Shown one piece after another: positions 1-9,305 of a DNA stretch of 64,000 bases (the stretch's first letter is position 1; every line of letters starts with the position of its first letter). The notes under the pieces were generated by a model. That model did no database searches, was not told the DNA's origin, and saw only the letters and a program-made list of their open reading frames with translations. The DNA is from Rhodovastum atsumiense (GTDB taxonomy: Bacteria > Pseudomonadota > Alphaproteobacteria > Acetobacterales > Acetobacteraceae). The stretch spans positions 2,773,501-2,837,500 of the forward strand of contig NZ_OW485601.1 of NCBI RefSeq assembly GCF_937425535.1. Direction: 5' to 3'. The position numbers and the translations under genes are program-made.

Positions 1-2
1 CG

Positions 3-554
3 CTGACCTCGGGTGACGTGGACGGGTCCTTCGGCGGCGTGGAGCTGTTCGAGCTGCGCCGGCGCGGCGTGGTCGACATCGCCTACACCACCAAGGGCGA
101 CGACCCGACCTTCGGCCGCAATGCCGCGCTGTTCGTCACCGAGGCATTCGAGCGCGCGCATCCCGATCTGGTGCAGCGCGTGGTGACCGCCTTCGTGCGG
201 GCGGCCCATTACGCCGCCGACGAGGCGAACCGCGAGGCGGTGATCGCGCTCTGGACGAAATCGGGCCATCCGGCCGAGAGCTTCCGTGCCGATTTCGAAA
301 ACGAGCCGTTGGCGCGCCGGCTGACGCCGCTGCTCGACGAGTACGTGCTCGCCCGCTATCGCGACCAGGCGGCGCGGGCGCGGGAATACAACCTGATCCG
401 CAAGGACGCCGATATCGACGGCTGGGTCGAGCGCAAGTATCTCGATCGTGCCCTGGTCGAACTCGGGCTGAAGTCCTATTGGCCGCAGTACGACGCCGCC
501 GGCCACAAGGTCACGACCGGGGAGGTCGAGCGCACCCGGGCCGCGGCGCAGTGA
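3..554 (+). CDS. ABC transporter substrate-binding protein, SsuA/TauA/NMT1-like (5' truncated by window edge)
   Basis: This is the C-terminal part of a periplasmic solute-binding protein; the reading frame is open to the left edge, so the signal peptide and first lobe lie outside. The visible part includes the segment 'ELFELRRRGVVDIAYTTK' and a helical C-terminus. The assignment rests mostly on context: its stop overlaps the start of a BPD_transp_1 permease, followed by a second permease and an ATPase, the layout of sulfonate/taurine/nitrate importers. It should deliver an organic anion, perhaps a sulfonate or other sulfur compound, to the permeases. The ligand cannot be read from sequence. 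Confidence 0.7.
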   Translation: MTSGDVDGSFGGVELFELRRRGVVDIAYTTKGDDPTFGRNAALFVTEAFERAHPDLVQRVVTAFVRAAHYAADEANREAVIALWTKSGHPAESFRADFENEPLARRLTPLLDEYVLARYRDQAARAREYNLIRKDADIDGWVERKYLDRALVELGLKSYWPQYDAAGHKVTTGEVERTRAAAQ

Positions 555-1375
555 CGCTGCGCTTCCAGCGCGCGCTGCGGACGAGCAGCCGCAGGCCGGT
601 AGTCCTGCGGCTGCTCACGCGGCTTTTCATGCCGGTGGCGGCTCTGCTGGTGCCGCTGGTGCTGCTGCTCGCCTGGAGTCTCGCCGCGCGGCACGGCCTG
701 CTGCCCGACCAGATCCTGCCCGATCCCCGCGTGGTGCTGCAGACCTTGCGGGAATCAGCGGCAAGCGGCGAACTGCTGGAACATACCCTGGTCAGCCTGC
801 AGCGCGTGGCCGTGGGCTTCGCCGCGGGGGCGGCGGCGGGGCTCGCGCTCGGCACAGCGCTCGGCCTGTCACGGACCCTGCGCGGCCTGCTGGACGGCAG
901 CTTCCTCGCCCTCGCGCAGATTCCGGTGCTGGGCTGGCTGCCGCTGATGATCCTGCTGGTCGGGCTCGACGAGGAATTGAAGGTCATCGTCATCGGCTGG
1001 TCCGCCTTCGTGCCGGTGGTGTTGAACACCACGCAGGGCATGCGTGACGTGCCCCCGGCCTTGCGCGAAGTGGGGCAGGTGCTGACCTTCGATCCCTGGT
1101 CGATGTTCACGCGCATCGTGCTGCCCGCGGCTCTGCCCGCCATTTTCACCGGGCTGCGCGAAGGCCTTGCCAATTCCTGGCAGACCCTGGTGGCGGTCGA
1201 GCTGTTCGCATCGTCCGAGGGGCTCGGCTTCCTGATGTCCTGGGGACGGCAGTTGTTCCAGCTCGATCTCGTGCTGGTGGTGGTGCTGGTGGTCGGCAGC
1301 ATCGGCTTCGTGCTCAACTGGTCGCTCGGCCGCGTCGAGCAGCGCCTGCGCCGCTGGCAGGTGAGCGCGGCATGA
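551..1375 (+). CDS. ABC transporter permease, SsuC/TauC family
   Basis: This is an inner-membrane permease of about 274 residues with five or six hydrophobic segments. The cytoplasmic coupling-loop region reads 'ALREVGQVLTFDPWSMFTRIVLPAALPAIFTGLREGL', of which the EVG...PAALPAI pattern is typical of SsuC/TauC permeases. I chose the GTG at 551 because it overlaps the preceding TGA (GTGA), a translational-coupling arrangement; a longer upstream frame would overlap the binding protein by 70 bases. It pairs with the next gene to form a heteromeric channel, which is unusual because Ssu/Tau systems normally use one permease as a homodimer. Confidence 0.85.
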   Translation: MTLRFQRALRTSSRRPVVLRLLTRLFMPVAALLVPLVLLLAWSLAARHGLLPDQILPDPRVVLQTLRESAASGELLEHTLVSLQRVAVGFAAGAAAGLALGTALGLSRTLRGLLDGSFLALAQIPVLGWLPLMILLVGLDEELKVIVIGWSAFVPVVLNTTQGMRDVPPALREVGQVLTFDPWSMFTRIVLPAALPAIFTGLREGLANSWQTLVAVELFASSEGLGFLMSWGRQLFQLDLVLVVVLVVGSIGFVLNWSLGRVEQRLRRWQVSAA

Positions 1376-2145
1376 TCCTTCCTTCCCGCGCCGCGGTGCT
1401 GCGCCGTCTCCGGCCCTGGCTGGTGCCTTTGCTCGCGCTGGCGCTGTGGGATCTCGGCAGCCGTGCCGGATGGTTCGACCCGCGCCTGCTGCCGTCGCCC
1501 GAGGCGATCCTGGCACGGTTCCGGGCCGAGGTGGCGAACGGCGATCTCGGCGGCGACGTGGCGGCGAGCCTTTCGCGCGACCTTGCCGGCTTCGCCATCG
1601 GCGCCAGCACGGGCGTGGCGCTCGGCCTGCTGCTGGGCCTGTCGCACCTGGCCGAGCGGTTGCTCGGGCCGCTGTTCCTGGCCTACCGGCAGGTGGCGCT
1701 GTTCGCCTGGGTGCCGCTGCTGTCGATGTGGTTCGGCGGCAACGAGGTGGGCAAGATCGCCTTCATCTCGCTGGCGGCACTGGCACCCGCGGTGGTCAAT
1801 ACCTGGCGGGGCACGCGCGAAATTCCGCGCACGCAGGTGGAACTCGCGGCGGTGCTGACCTTTGGCCGGCTCGATTTCATCCGCTTCATCGCCCTGCCCG
1901 CGGCGCTGCCGGCGATCGCCACCGGCCTGCGCACGGCACTGATCTATGCCTGGCTCGCCACCATCGGTGCCGAGCTGTTCCTCAACATCGCGCCGGGCCT
2001 GGGCGGGCGGATGAACGAGGGGCGCGAAACCTTCCAGATGGATCTGCTGCTGACATGCCTGATCGTGCTCGGCGTGCTCGGCATCGTCTTCGCCCGGGCC
2101 GCGACCGCGGCCGAGGCTGCCCTGCTGCGACGGAGGATGGCATGA
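1372..2145 (+). CDS. ABC transporter permease, SsuC/TauC family (second subunit)
   Basis: A second permease of 257 residues, overlapping the first by four bases (ATGA). It has the same architecture, with hydrophobic segments, the TWRGTREIPRTQVELAAVL stretch and a PAALPAIATGLR coupling loop. The two permeases are paralogous along their length but clearly diverged, so they probably form a heterodimer. It is followed by the ATPase gene, again with ATGA overlap. Family membership is secure; the transported compound is inferred from neighbours only. Confidence 0.85.
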   Translation: MILPSRAAVLRRLRPWLVPLLALALWDLGSRAGWFDPRLLPSPEAILARFRAEVANGDLGGDVAASLSRDLAGFAIGASTGVALGLLLGLSHLAERLLGPLFLAYRQVALFAWVPLLSMWFGGNEVGKIAFISLAALAPAVVNTWRGTREIPRTQVELAAVLTFGRLDFIRFIALPAALPAIATGLRTALIYAWLATIGAELFLNIAPGLGGRMNEGRETFQMDLLLTCLIVLGVLGIVFARAATAAEAALLRRRMA

Positions 2146-2987
2146 CGCATATCGGACGCATCGGCGGCTTCGCCCTGGAGATCGAAGGCGTCAGCAAGAC
2201 CTTCCACGTCACCGGCAAGCCGCTGACGGTGCTGCGCGACGTCTCGCTGGTGATGCCGCGCGGCGAATTCGTCGCCATCGTCGGTGCCTCGGGCTGCGGC
2301 AAGTCAACGCTGCTGCGGCTGATCCTTGGCCTTGATACCGACTACGAAGGCGAGATCCGCGTCGACGGGCAGCGCGTGCGCCGGCCGGGCCTGGATCGCG
2401 CCATCGTCTTCCAGGAGCACCGGTTGCTGCCCTGGCTGACCGCCGAGGGTAACGTGGCGGTGGCGCTGCGACGCAGCGGCCTGCCCCGGGCGGAGCGGCG
2501 GCAGCGTGTCGCCGAATTGCTTGATCTGGTCGGCCTGTCCGCCTTCGCCGGTGCCTGGCCGGCGCAGCTCTCCGGCGGCATGGCGCAGCGCGTGGCGATC
2601 GCGCGCGCGCTGGTCAACCGGCCGCGCTTCCTGCTGATGGACGAGCCACTGGGGGCGCTGGACGCGCTGACCCGGTTGCGGCTGCAAGGCGAACTGGCGC
2701 GCATCGTGCGCCACCAGGGCAGCACGGCCCTGCTGGTGACGCATGATGTCGACGAGGCGGTGTTCCTCGCCGACCGCATCGTCATCATGCATCCGCATCC
2801 GGGGCGGGTGGCGACGGTGCTGACGGTCGGGCTCGGCGCGGCGCGCGACCGCTCCGCCCCGGCCTTCCTTGCCATCCGCGACCAGGTGCTGGACCTGCTC
2901 GGCGTGACGCCGGCCGCCACCCGGGCGGAGCCGCCGCCGGGATCGGTGGTGCGCCACTTTCCGGTGCTGGCGTCCTTCAACTGCTGA
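2142..2987 (+). CDS. ABC transporter ATP-binding protein, SsuB/TauB family
   Basis: This 281-residue ATPase should energise the two preceding permeases. Walker A reads GASGCGKST, the Q-loop lies in VFQEHRLLPWL, the signature is LSGGMAQR, Walker B is FLLMDEPLGALD and the switch histidine lies in LLVTHDVDEA. All catalytic motifs are intact. The ATG at 2142 overlaps the stop of the permease by four bases, so three transporter genes are translationally coupled. The C-terminal extension after about residue 235 carries no recognised domain. Fifty-two bases separate it from the radical SAM gene. Confidence 0.9.
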   Translation: MTHIGRIGGFALEIEGVSKTFHVTGKPLTVLRDVSLVMPRGEFVAIVGASGCGKSTLLRLILGLDTDYEGEIRVDGQRVRRPGLDRAIVFQEHRLLPWLTAEGNVAVALRRSGLPRAERRQRVAELLDLVGLSAFAGAWPAQLSGGMAQRVAIARALVNRPRFLLMDEPLGALDALTRLRLQGELARIVRHQGSTALLVTHDVDEAVFLADRIVIMHPHPGRVATVLTVGLGAARDRSAPAFLAIRDQVLDLLGVTPAATRAEPPPGSVVRHFPVLASFNC

Positions 2988-3039
2988 TGTCCCATTGCCC
3001 CCGCTGCATCGACAAAGACCACGAGACGAGGATTGATCC

Positions 3040-4272
3040 ATGTCGGCACCGAGCCGCATCCCTGACCTCAAGCGCCGCCTGTGGGAGGAGCTCGCCCTCA
3101 AGGCGGAGCTGGTGACCGACGGCGTCGCCATCACCCAGGCGGCGCTGGACCTGGCCCAGCCCGGCGTGGTGGCGCAGGAGCAGGTACACAACCTGTTCGA
3201 GATGGATTTCGACGTCCATGACTTCGAACTGCCATCGGGCTTCGACCTGCCGCTCGGCCTGTCCGTCGGCTTCCGCTGGAACCAGCGCTCGGCCAATGTC
3301 ATCACCGCCGATGGCGAGCGCACTATCCTGGTGCGCGACGGGCGCGAGTTGGGCGAGGTGAAGTTCCACAGGCGGCCCGGCTTCTACGGCCTCACCACCT
3401 CTGACGGCCAGACGATGGGCAATGTCGCCGCGCTGTATCGTCACCGCGCCCTGTTTGTCGCCTACAGCAACGAATGTTCGTACAAGGATCGCGGCGAGGA
3501 CTGCGCCTTCTGCAACATCAACCACACCAAGGACGTCTACGGCGAGAAGAAGGGCATCTTCTGGAAGACGCCGAAGCAGATCGGCGAGGTCGCGGCCGCC
3601 GCCTTCGCCGAGGACGCCATCGACCACGTCACCATCAGCGGCGGCGTGATCCCGGAGCGGCGCGAGCTGGAATACTACCTCGACGTCGCCGAGGCGATCC
3701 AGGCCCATACCGGGCGCCAGGACTTCAACGGCACCGCCGTGGTCGCCGCCCCGCTCGACCTGCGCCACATCGATCGCTTCAAGGAAGCCGGGTACCGCAC
3801 CACGGCGATGAACATCGAAATCTGGGACAGCGGCTACTACGACACCATCTGCCCGGGCAAGGCGCGTGGCGGCGGCGGCTGGGAGCACTGGGTGAAGGCG
3901 CTGAAGCACGCCGGGCAGGTGTTCGGCCACGGCAACGTGCGCTCCAACATGGTCGCCGGGCTGGAGCCCAAGCGGAAGACGCTGGAGGGGCTTGAATACC
4001 TCGCCGCGCATGGCGTGGTCGGCACCTTCTCGGTCTGGTGCCCCAATCCGGGCTCGGAACTGGAAGGACACCGCGCGCCGCAGCCGGGCTGGTACCTCGA
4101 TCTGGCCGAGAAGACCACGGCGATCTGGAAGAAGGCCGGCTTCACCTTCCAGCAGGTCTGCGACTGCAACGCCTCCAACGACACGCTGCAGCACGACATC
4201 TGGCGCATCCAGGACGAACTGCTGCCGGTGTTCGCCGAGGCACGCGAACCGGAAGCGGCCCATGCGGCCTGA
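3040..4272 (+). CDS. Atypical radical SAM protein (CX8CX2C) of the nitrogenase-like cluster
   Basis: This 410-residue protein has a radical SAM core but not the usual CX3CX2C motif. The probable cluster cysteines are C146, C155 and C158 (ECSYKDRGEDCAFC), giving CX8CX2C. The following 'ITISGG'-like stretch (VTISGGVIPERRE) fits the SAM-binding GGE-type motif. An N-terminal region of about 140 residues precedes the core, and the C-terminus holds a CDC pair. It is not NifB: there is no NifB motif set or NifX tail. It lies between the importer and the NifH/D/K-like genes. A role in cofactor maturation, or as an enzyme acting on the same substrate, is an inference. Confidence 0.7.
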   Translation: MSAPSRIPDLKRRLWEELALKAELVTDGVAITQAALDLAQPGVVAQEQVHNLFEMDFDVHDFELPSGFDLPLGLSVGFRWNQRSANVITADGERTILVRDGRELGEVKFHRRPGFYGLTTSDGQTMGNVAALYRHRALFVAYSNECSYKDRGEDCAFCNINHTKDVYGEKKGIFWKTPKQIGEVAAAAFAEDAIDHVTISGGVIPERRELEYYLDVAEAIQAHTGRQDFNGTAVVAAPLDLRHIDRFKEAGYRTTAMNIEIWDSGYYDTICPGKARGGGGWEHWVKALKHAGQVFGHGNVRSNMVAGLEPKRKTLEGLEYLAAHGVVGTFSVWCPNPGSELEGHRAPQPGWYLDLAEKTTAIWKKAGFTFQQVCDCNASNDTLQHDIWRIQDELLPVFAEAREPEAAHAA

Positions 4273-4394
4273 CCGTCCCGTCCTGCCCCATGGGCGCTGA
4301 GGCGCCGATGGACGGGCACCCTGCCGCCGCGCGCGTTTGCCCCACGCCGGGCGCGGCGGCAGGGGAAACCACCCCCTGCGAGGAGGCACCCTCC

Positions 4395-5636
4395 ATGCCC
4401 GCTTTCCTGCATCCGGGGACGCTGGCCAGGTTCCTGGTGCTGAGTGGCGCCAGCGGCATCTCGATCGGCGTGCTCGCCGTGGCGGTGCCGCTCTATGCGC
4501 TCGGCCTGCCGGCGAGCGCCGCCGAGGTCGGGCTGATCCGCGCCGCCGGCGGACTCGGCCTGCTGCTCGCCGCCATTCCCGCGGGGTTCTGCGTCGATCG
4601 CTTCGGCCCGCATCGCAGCTTCCATGCCGGCAGCATCGTCAGCATCGCCAGCATTGTCGGCTTCGCCTTCGCGCCCACCCCCGCCGCGCTGGCGCTGCTG
4701 GTGTTCTGCGACGGCGCGGCGCGGGCACTGCAGCTCAATGCGCTCGGCGCCATCTATTTCGAGGCGCTGCCCTGGCTCGGGCCGCGCCGGCTGGGCTGGC
4801 ACAAGGCATCGCTGTCCACCGGGCTCAGCTTCGCCGGGCCGCTGCTCGCGGGGCTGCTGCTGGGCTCGGTCGGCTTCGGCGTCACCTTCGCGACGGTGGT
4901 GGCGCTGGTGCTGCTGCCGAACCTGCTGATCCGGCGCATCGCCGCACCCCGGCCGAGCCAGGGGCATGGCGGGCCGGGGACGACGCTGCGTGACCATCTC
5001 GATGGCTCCCGCGCGCTGCTGCAGCATCCTCGCGTGGTAAGCAGCCTGCTTACCGAGGCGGTCGTCAGCGGCAGCTTCGCCGCCTTCACCAGCTTCATGG
5101 TGGTGCGCGCGGTGACCGAGCTGGGCCAGGGCGCCGGTATCACGGCGCTGCTGGTGGGGTTGGAAGGGGCCGCCTTCATTGTCACCGTGTTCCGCGGCGG
5201 GGAACGGGTCGCGCGCCGGACGCATCGCGCGGCCGCGCTCGGCGGCATCGCCCTGTCGGCGGTCAGCTTCGTCGGCCTGGCGCTGGCCACCTCGCTGGTG
5301 CTGCTGGCCGAATTCGCGGTGACGCTCGGCGTGGGGCTGGGCGTGCTGAACCTGGTGACCACGGCGCGGGCGGCCAGCCTGCCCGGCGAGAAGGGGCGCG
5401 TCACCGCCCTGTTCATGACGGCCGCCAGCCTGGGGGGGGCGCTGGGCCCGGCCTTCGCCGGCGTGCTGGCCGGGACGCTCGACACGCGCGCCGCCTTCAT
5501 CGGCTTCGTGCCGCTGTACCTGCTGCTGGCCGTTCTGGTGCTGGCGCCGGCCCGCCCGCGCCCGCTTGCCGGCGGCTTCACCCCGTTGCGGGACGACGCG
5601 CCCGCCCCATCAGAGTTGAGGACGGAAACACCGTGA
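4395..5636 (+). CDS. MFS transporter
   Basis: A major facilitator protein of 413 residues with about twelve hydrophobic segments and the loop 2-3 signature as [13 protein letters not shown] (G-x-x-x-D-R-x-G). The ATG at 4395 has a good ribosome binding site (GAGGAGG) eight bases upstream. Its stop overlaps the GTG start of the NifH-like gene (GTGA), which ties it to the reductase operon. It may export a product or import a substrate of the pathway; the direction and compound are unknown. The 122-base gap before it contains a short hairpin around 4290-4313 but no obvious promoter. Confidence 0.8.
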   Translation: MPAFLHPGTLARFLVLSGASGISIGVLAVAVPLYALGLPASAAEVGLIRAAGGLGLLLAAIPAGFCVDRFGPHRSFHAGSIVSIASIVGFAFAPTPAALALLVFCDGAARALQLNALGAIYFEALPWLGPRRLGWHKASLSTGLSFAGPLLAGLLLGSVGFGVTFATVVALVLLPNLLIRRIAAPRPSQGHGGPGTTLRDHLDGSRALLQHPRVVSSLLTEAVVSGSFAAFTSFMVVRAVTELGQGAGITALLVGLEGAAFIVTVFRGGERVARRTHRAAALGGIALSAVSFVGLALATSLVLLAEFAVTLGVGLGVLNLVTTARAASLPGEKGRVTALFMTAASLGGALGPAFAGVLAGTLDTRAAFIGFVPLYLLLAVLVLAPARPRPLAGGFTPLRDDAPAPSELRTETP

Positions 5637-6508
5637 GCGAACGGACGGCCAAACACATCGCGATCTACGGCAAGGGCGGCATCGGCAAGTCCACCACCAC
5701 CTCCAACATCAGCGCGGCCCTGGCCGCCGAGGGCTACCGCGTCATCCAGGTCGGCTGTGATCCCAAGGCGGATTCCACCACCATCCTGCGCGGCGGCGAC
5801 GATCTGCCGACCGTGCTGGACACGTTGCGCGAGCAAGGGCGGGTGACGCTCGCCGACATCTCCGCGACCGGCTTCGGTGGCGTGCTTTGCATCGAGGCGG
5901 GCGGACCGGTGCCGGGCGTGGGCTGCGCCGGGCGCGGCATCAGCGCCGCGGTCGACCTGCTGCACGAGCTGGAGGTGTTCGAGCAGTTCAAGCCGGACGT
6001 GGTGCTGTATGACGTGCTCGGCGACGTGGTCTGCGGCGGTTTCGCCGTGCCGATCCGCGACGGCATCGCCGAGCGTGCCTTCGTGGTCACGTCGTCCGAT
6101 TTCATGGCGGTGTTCGCCGCCAACAACCTGTTCAAGGCGATCAGCAAATACGCACCTTCCGGCGGGGCGCGGCTCGGCGGCATCATCGCCAACGGGCTGC
6201 AGGCGCCCTACGCGCGGCCCCTGGTCGATGACTTCGCCGCGCGCACCGGCACGCGGGTGATCGGCTACGTGCCGCGCTCGCTCGCGGTGGCGCAGGGCGA
6301 GCTGTATGGCCAGACCGTCATCCAGTCGGCGCCGCAGTCCGAGCAGGCCGCCATCTACCGCGCGCTTGCCCGCGTCGTCGTCGGCGACGAGGACACCACG
6401 ATCCCGCGCCCGCTGAACGGTCCGGCGCTGAAGGGCTGGGCCAAGAGCTGGGGCGACCGCATCTTCACCGAGGAAGCCGCCCTGGTCGAGGCCGGGGGAG
6501 GGGTCTGA
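5633..6508 (+). CDS. NifH-like ATP-dependent reductase (nitrogenase-like component 2)
   Basis: This 291-residue protein is a homodimeric iron-sulfur ATPase that passes electrons to a component-1 partner. The P-loop GKGGIGKS spans residues 13-20, the GCDPKADST switch is at 41-49, and the two inter-subunit [4Fe-4S] ligands are present as C98 (GVGCAGRG) and C134 (GDVVCGG). R101 matches the arginine that is ADP-ribosylated in NifH. The CAGRG context is nitrogenase-type rather than BchL-type. It starts with GTG overlapping the MFS stop, and one base separates it from the component-1 genes that should be its electron acceptors. Confidence 0.88.
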   Translation: MSERTAKHIAIYGKGGIGKSTTTSNISAALAAEGYRVIQVGCDPKADSTTILRGGDDLPTVLDTLREQGRVTLADISATGFGGVLCIEAGGPVPGVGCAGRGISAAVDLLHELEVFEQFKPDVVLYDVLGDVVCGGFAVPIRDGIAERAFVVTSSDFMAVFAANNLFKAISKYAPSGGARLGGIIANGLQAPYARPLVDDFAARTGTRVIGYVPRSLAVAQGELYGQTVIQSAPQSEQAAIYRALARVVVGDEDTTIPRPLNGPALKGWAKSWGDRIFTEEAALVEAGGGV

Positions 6509-6509
6509 C

Positions 6510-7880
6510 ATGGCGCGCCGTCCGGTCCTGCCCACCCGCGAAAAGCGCCTGCAGGCGATCAGCGCCTGGCTCGGCACCGCCGATGCGCTGAGCGCGGAAT
6601 TCGCCGCCGGCACCCCGCCGCAGCGGGTGCGCACCTTCTCGCAGGCCGCGCCCGATGATCTGGCGGCGGCGCTGGCCTTCCTCGGTGGCATCGCCGGCGT
6701 GGGCATCGTCGTGCACGGCCCGCGCGGCTGTGCCGCGGCGCTGGTGGAAAGCGCGCCGGCGGCGCACTGGGCGGTCACCGGGCTCGACCAGCGCGATACC
6801 ATCATGGGCTCGGAGGGCGCCCTCTCGCGCAGCATCCTGGCGCTGTACCGGCGCCACCATCCCTGGGCCGTGTTCGTGGTCACCACCCCTGTCGTCGCCA
6901 TCAACGGCGACGACGCGCGCGCCACCGCCGACGCGCTGTCCGCCGAGCTCGACATCCCTGTCGTCGTGGTCGCCGTGGACGGGTTCCGTTCGCGCGTCGC
7001 CGCCACCGGATCCGATGCCGCCAGCGACGCGGCGCTGCGGCTGGTGCCGCCGCCCGCCGGGCCGGTGGGGGATTTTGTCAACCTGCTGACGCTCGATGCC
7101 GGCCGGGCCGCCGAGGCCGCCGCGCTGCTCGCTTCCCTGGGGCTCGGCGCCAACGTGCTGCCGGCCGGCGCCGATGCCGGGCGGTTCGTGCTGGCCGCGC
7201 GGGCGCGCTTCAGCGTGGCGCTCGACCCGGATGCCACCGAACGCTTCGGCCTCGGGCTGGAGGCCGCCCATGGCGTGAAGTTGCTGCGTCAGGCGCTGCC
7301 GATCGGCCTGGAGGCGACGCGGCACTGGCTGGAAGTGGTGGCCGCGGGCGCGGGCCATCCGCCGCCGGAGCGCCGCCTGCACGAGGCGCGGCTGGAGGCG
7401 CTGGGACAGCCGCTCGCGGGGCTGCGCGTCCATCTTGCGCTGCCGCCCGCCGCCGCCTTTGCCGGCGCGGTGCTGGTGGGCGAACTGGGCGGCACCGTCG
7501 CCCGCCTCAGCGTCGATCACGTCGATGCCGGGCACGTGGCGGCGCTGCGCCGCTTCGCCGAGGACCATCCGGGAGCGGTGCTGCACGTCGCCCATGGCCA
7601 GCCCTTCGAGCACGCCAACCTGCTGGGTGCCCGTGCCGCCGATCTGTTCATCGGCAGACCGGAGCTGGCGGCGCTGGCGGCGCGGCTCGGCGTGCCGGCG
7701 GTGGGCATCGCCGCGGCGGCGCTGGTCGGTTACCAGGGCGCCGAGTATCTGGTGCGGCAGGCGCGAAAGGCGCGGGCCAATCCCGCCTTCGTGCGTCGTC
7801 TGGCGGCGACCGCCCCGACCTACAGCGCCGCCTGGCTGCGGCGCAGCGCCGACTGGCATATCAAGCAGGAGGTCCGGTGA
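6510..7880 (+). CDS. Nitrogenase component 1-like protein, subunit with a single cluster cysteine (NifD/E-like)
   Basis: This 456-residue protein has the segment GIVVHGPRGC (C74), matching the HGPxGC cysteine of NifD/NifE, and a later TTPVVAINGDD where NifD has CPxxxIGDD. I see only one cysteine in the whole protein: the positions of NifD C62 and C154 are S44-like and T. No residues resembling the FeMo-cofactor ligands (NifD C275 and H442) are evident. It therefore cannot build half of a normal P-cluster or hold FeMo-co as NifD does. Together with the next gene it would form the heterotetramer that receives electrons from the NifH-like protein. Confidence 0.75.
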   Translation: MARRPVLPTREKRLQAISAWLGTADALSAEFAAGTPPQRVRTFSQAAPDDLAAALAFLGGIAGVGIVVHGPRGCAAALVESAPAAHWAVTGLDQRDTIMGSEGALSRSILALYRRHHPWAVFVVTTPVVAINGDDARATADALSAELDIPVVVVAVDGFRSRVAATGSDAASDAALRLVPPPAGPVGDFVNLLTLDAGRAAEAAALLASLGLGANVLPAGADAGRFVLAARARFSVALDPDATERFGLGLEAAHGVKLLRQALPIGLEATRHWLEVVAAGAGHPPPERRLHEARLEALGQPLAGLRVHLALPPAAAFAGAVLVGELGGTVARLSVDHVDAGHVAALRRFAEDHPGAVLHVAHGQPFEHANLLGARAADLFIGRPELAALAARLGVPAVGIAAAALVGYQGAEYLVRQARKARANPAFVRRLAATAPTYSAAWLRRSADWHIKQEVR

Positions 7881-9292
7881 TGGCGGTGTCCTCGGAGCGT
7901 CCAGGCACCGGCTGCGCCCTGCACGGCGCGCTGCTCAGCGCTGCCGCGGTGCCCGGCGTGGTGCCGATCCTGCACGCGACCGCCGGCTGTGCCGTTCAGG
8001 CCGGGCATGGCGGCACCGCCGGTGCGGCGGGATGGAGCGGCGGCCTCGGCGTGCCTGCCACCAACGTGTTCGAGAAGCAGGTCGTGTTCGGGGCCACGGC
8101 GCGGCTGCGCGAGCAGATCAAGAACGCCGTCAAGATCCTCGATGGCCAGCTCTATGTCGTGCTGAGCAGTTGTGCCACCGAGATGATCGGCGACGACATC
8201 CCCGCCATGGCGAAGGAAGCGCGCGAGCAGGGGCTGCCGGTCATCGACGTCGCCACCGCCGGCTTCCGCGGCCCGGCCCACGAGGGCTACACGCTGTTCC
8301 TCAAGGGCGTGCTGGCGCAGGCCGGGCGGCTCGGCGCACCCGGGCCGCGCGATCCCGCCCTGGTCAATCTGCTCGGCATCGTGCCGGGACAGGACGTGTT
8401 CTGGGAAGGCGAACTGGCGGAATGGTCGCGTCTGCTCGCCGGCATTGGCCTGCGGGCCAATCCGCTGTTCGGCCCCGATGGTGGCGTCGACGGCCTGCGC
8501 GACCTGCCGCGCGCCGCGATCAGCCTGGTGTTTTCGCCCTGGGGGCTGGAGGTGGCGCGCGGCCTGGAGCAATCCGCCGGGGTGCCCTGGCTCGATGCCG
8601 GCGGCCTGCCGGTGGGCGTGGAGGCCAGTGCTGAATTGCTGCGGGCGCTGGCGGCGCGGCTCGGCGCCGATGCCGCCCCGGTCGAGGCCGTGATCGCCGC
8701 CGAGCGCCGCCGCGAGGACCATGCCCTGTTGCGGCTGGCCGAAGCTTGGCACCGCCTGGAGCTGCAGCGCGAATTCGCCCTGGTGGCCGGCAGCCTGCAG
8801 GTGCCGGGGCTGGTGCGCTTCCTGGTCGGCACGCTGGGCTGGCTGCCGCGCACGATCGTGGTGACGGACGCCCTGCCGGAGCCGGCGCGTGCCGCGCTGG
8901 AAGCGACCCTGGCGGCAACGACGGAAGGCTTCGAGGCGCGCGTGTTGTTCAGCGACAACGCGGCCGAGATCGCCGATGCCGTGCTGGCGCAGGGCGCGGA
9001 AATCGTGCTCGGGCGTGCCTTCGAGCGCGACGTGGCCGAGCGCCTCGGCGTGCCGTTGGTCGAGCTGGCCTTTCCCGTCGCCGACCGGCTGGTGCTCGAC
9101 AGCTTCTATTCCGGTCCCCGTGGGGCGCGGCGGCTGATCGAGGAGATCGGGCGGGCGGCCCTGGCCGGGGGCCGCGCTCCCGCCGAGGACACGCAACCAG
9201 CCCTTCCAACCCCCGTTGTCGTGCCCGCCCAGCCGATCGCTTCCTCCGCTCCGGCCACGGCGGGCCGAACCGCACCGCTTCCTGCAACCTGA
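7880..9292 (+). CDS. Nitrogenase component 1-like protein, subunit with three cluster cysteines (NifK/N-like)
   Basis: This 470-residue protein carries three cysteines placed as in NifK: C12 (GTGCALHGA), C37 (LHATAGC, exactly 25 residues later as in NifK C70-C95) and C98 ([12 protein letters not shown], matching the NifK C153 context). I chose ATG 7880 because AGGAGG sits seven bases upstream; a GTG three bases earlier overlaps the previous stop. The last 45 residues are a Pro/Ala-rich tail. With one cysteine from the partner it could supply four ligands for a [4Fe-4S] cluster at the interface, as the NB-cluster of DPOR does. Confidence 0.78.
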   Translation: MAVSSERPGTGCALHGALLSAAAVPGVVPILHATAGCAVQAGHGGTAGAAGWSGGLGVPATNVFEKQVVFGATARLREQIKNAVKILDGQLYVVLSSCATEMIGDDIPAMAKEAREQGLPVIDVATAGFRGPAHEGYTLFLKGVLAQAGRLGAPGPRDPALVNLLGIVPGQDVFWEGELAEWSRLLAGIGLRANPLFGPDGGVDGLRDLPRAAISLVFSPWGLEVARGLEQSAGVPWLDAGGLPVGVEASAELLRALAARLGADAAPVEAVIAAERRREDHALLRLAEAWHRLELQREFALVAGSLQVPGLVRFLVGTLGWLPRTIVVTDALPEPARAALEATLAATTEGFEARVLFSDNAAEIADAVLAQGAEIVLGRAFERDVAERLGVPLVELAFPVADRLVLDSFYSGPRGARRLIEEIGRAALAGGRAPAEDTQPALPTPVVVPAQPIASSAPATAGRTAPLPAT

Positions 9293-9305
9293 GAAAGACC
9301 CGACC

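Noticed and set aside
4754-7237. 827-codon open frame on the - strand
   Set aside because: It crosses three convincing + strand genes (MFS, NifH-like, NifD-like) in antisense and has Ser/Ala/Pro shadow composition.
6510-9292. True NifD/NifK nitrogenase or NifE/NifN
   Set aside because: The NifD-like protein has only one of the three P-cluster cysteines and no visible FeMo-co ligands; nifB and nifE/N are absent.
5633-9292. Light-independent protochlorophyllide or chlorophyllide reductase (BchLNB/XYZ)
   Set aside because: The NifH-like protein has the nitrogenase-type GVGCAGRG context, and no other bacteriochlorophyll genes are nearby.
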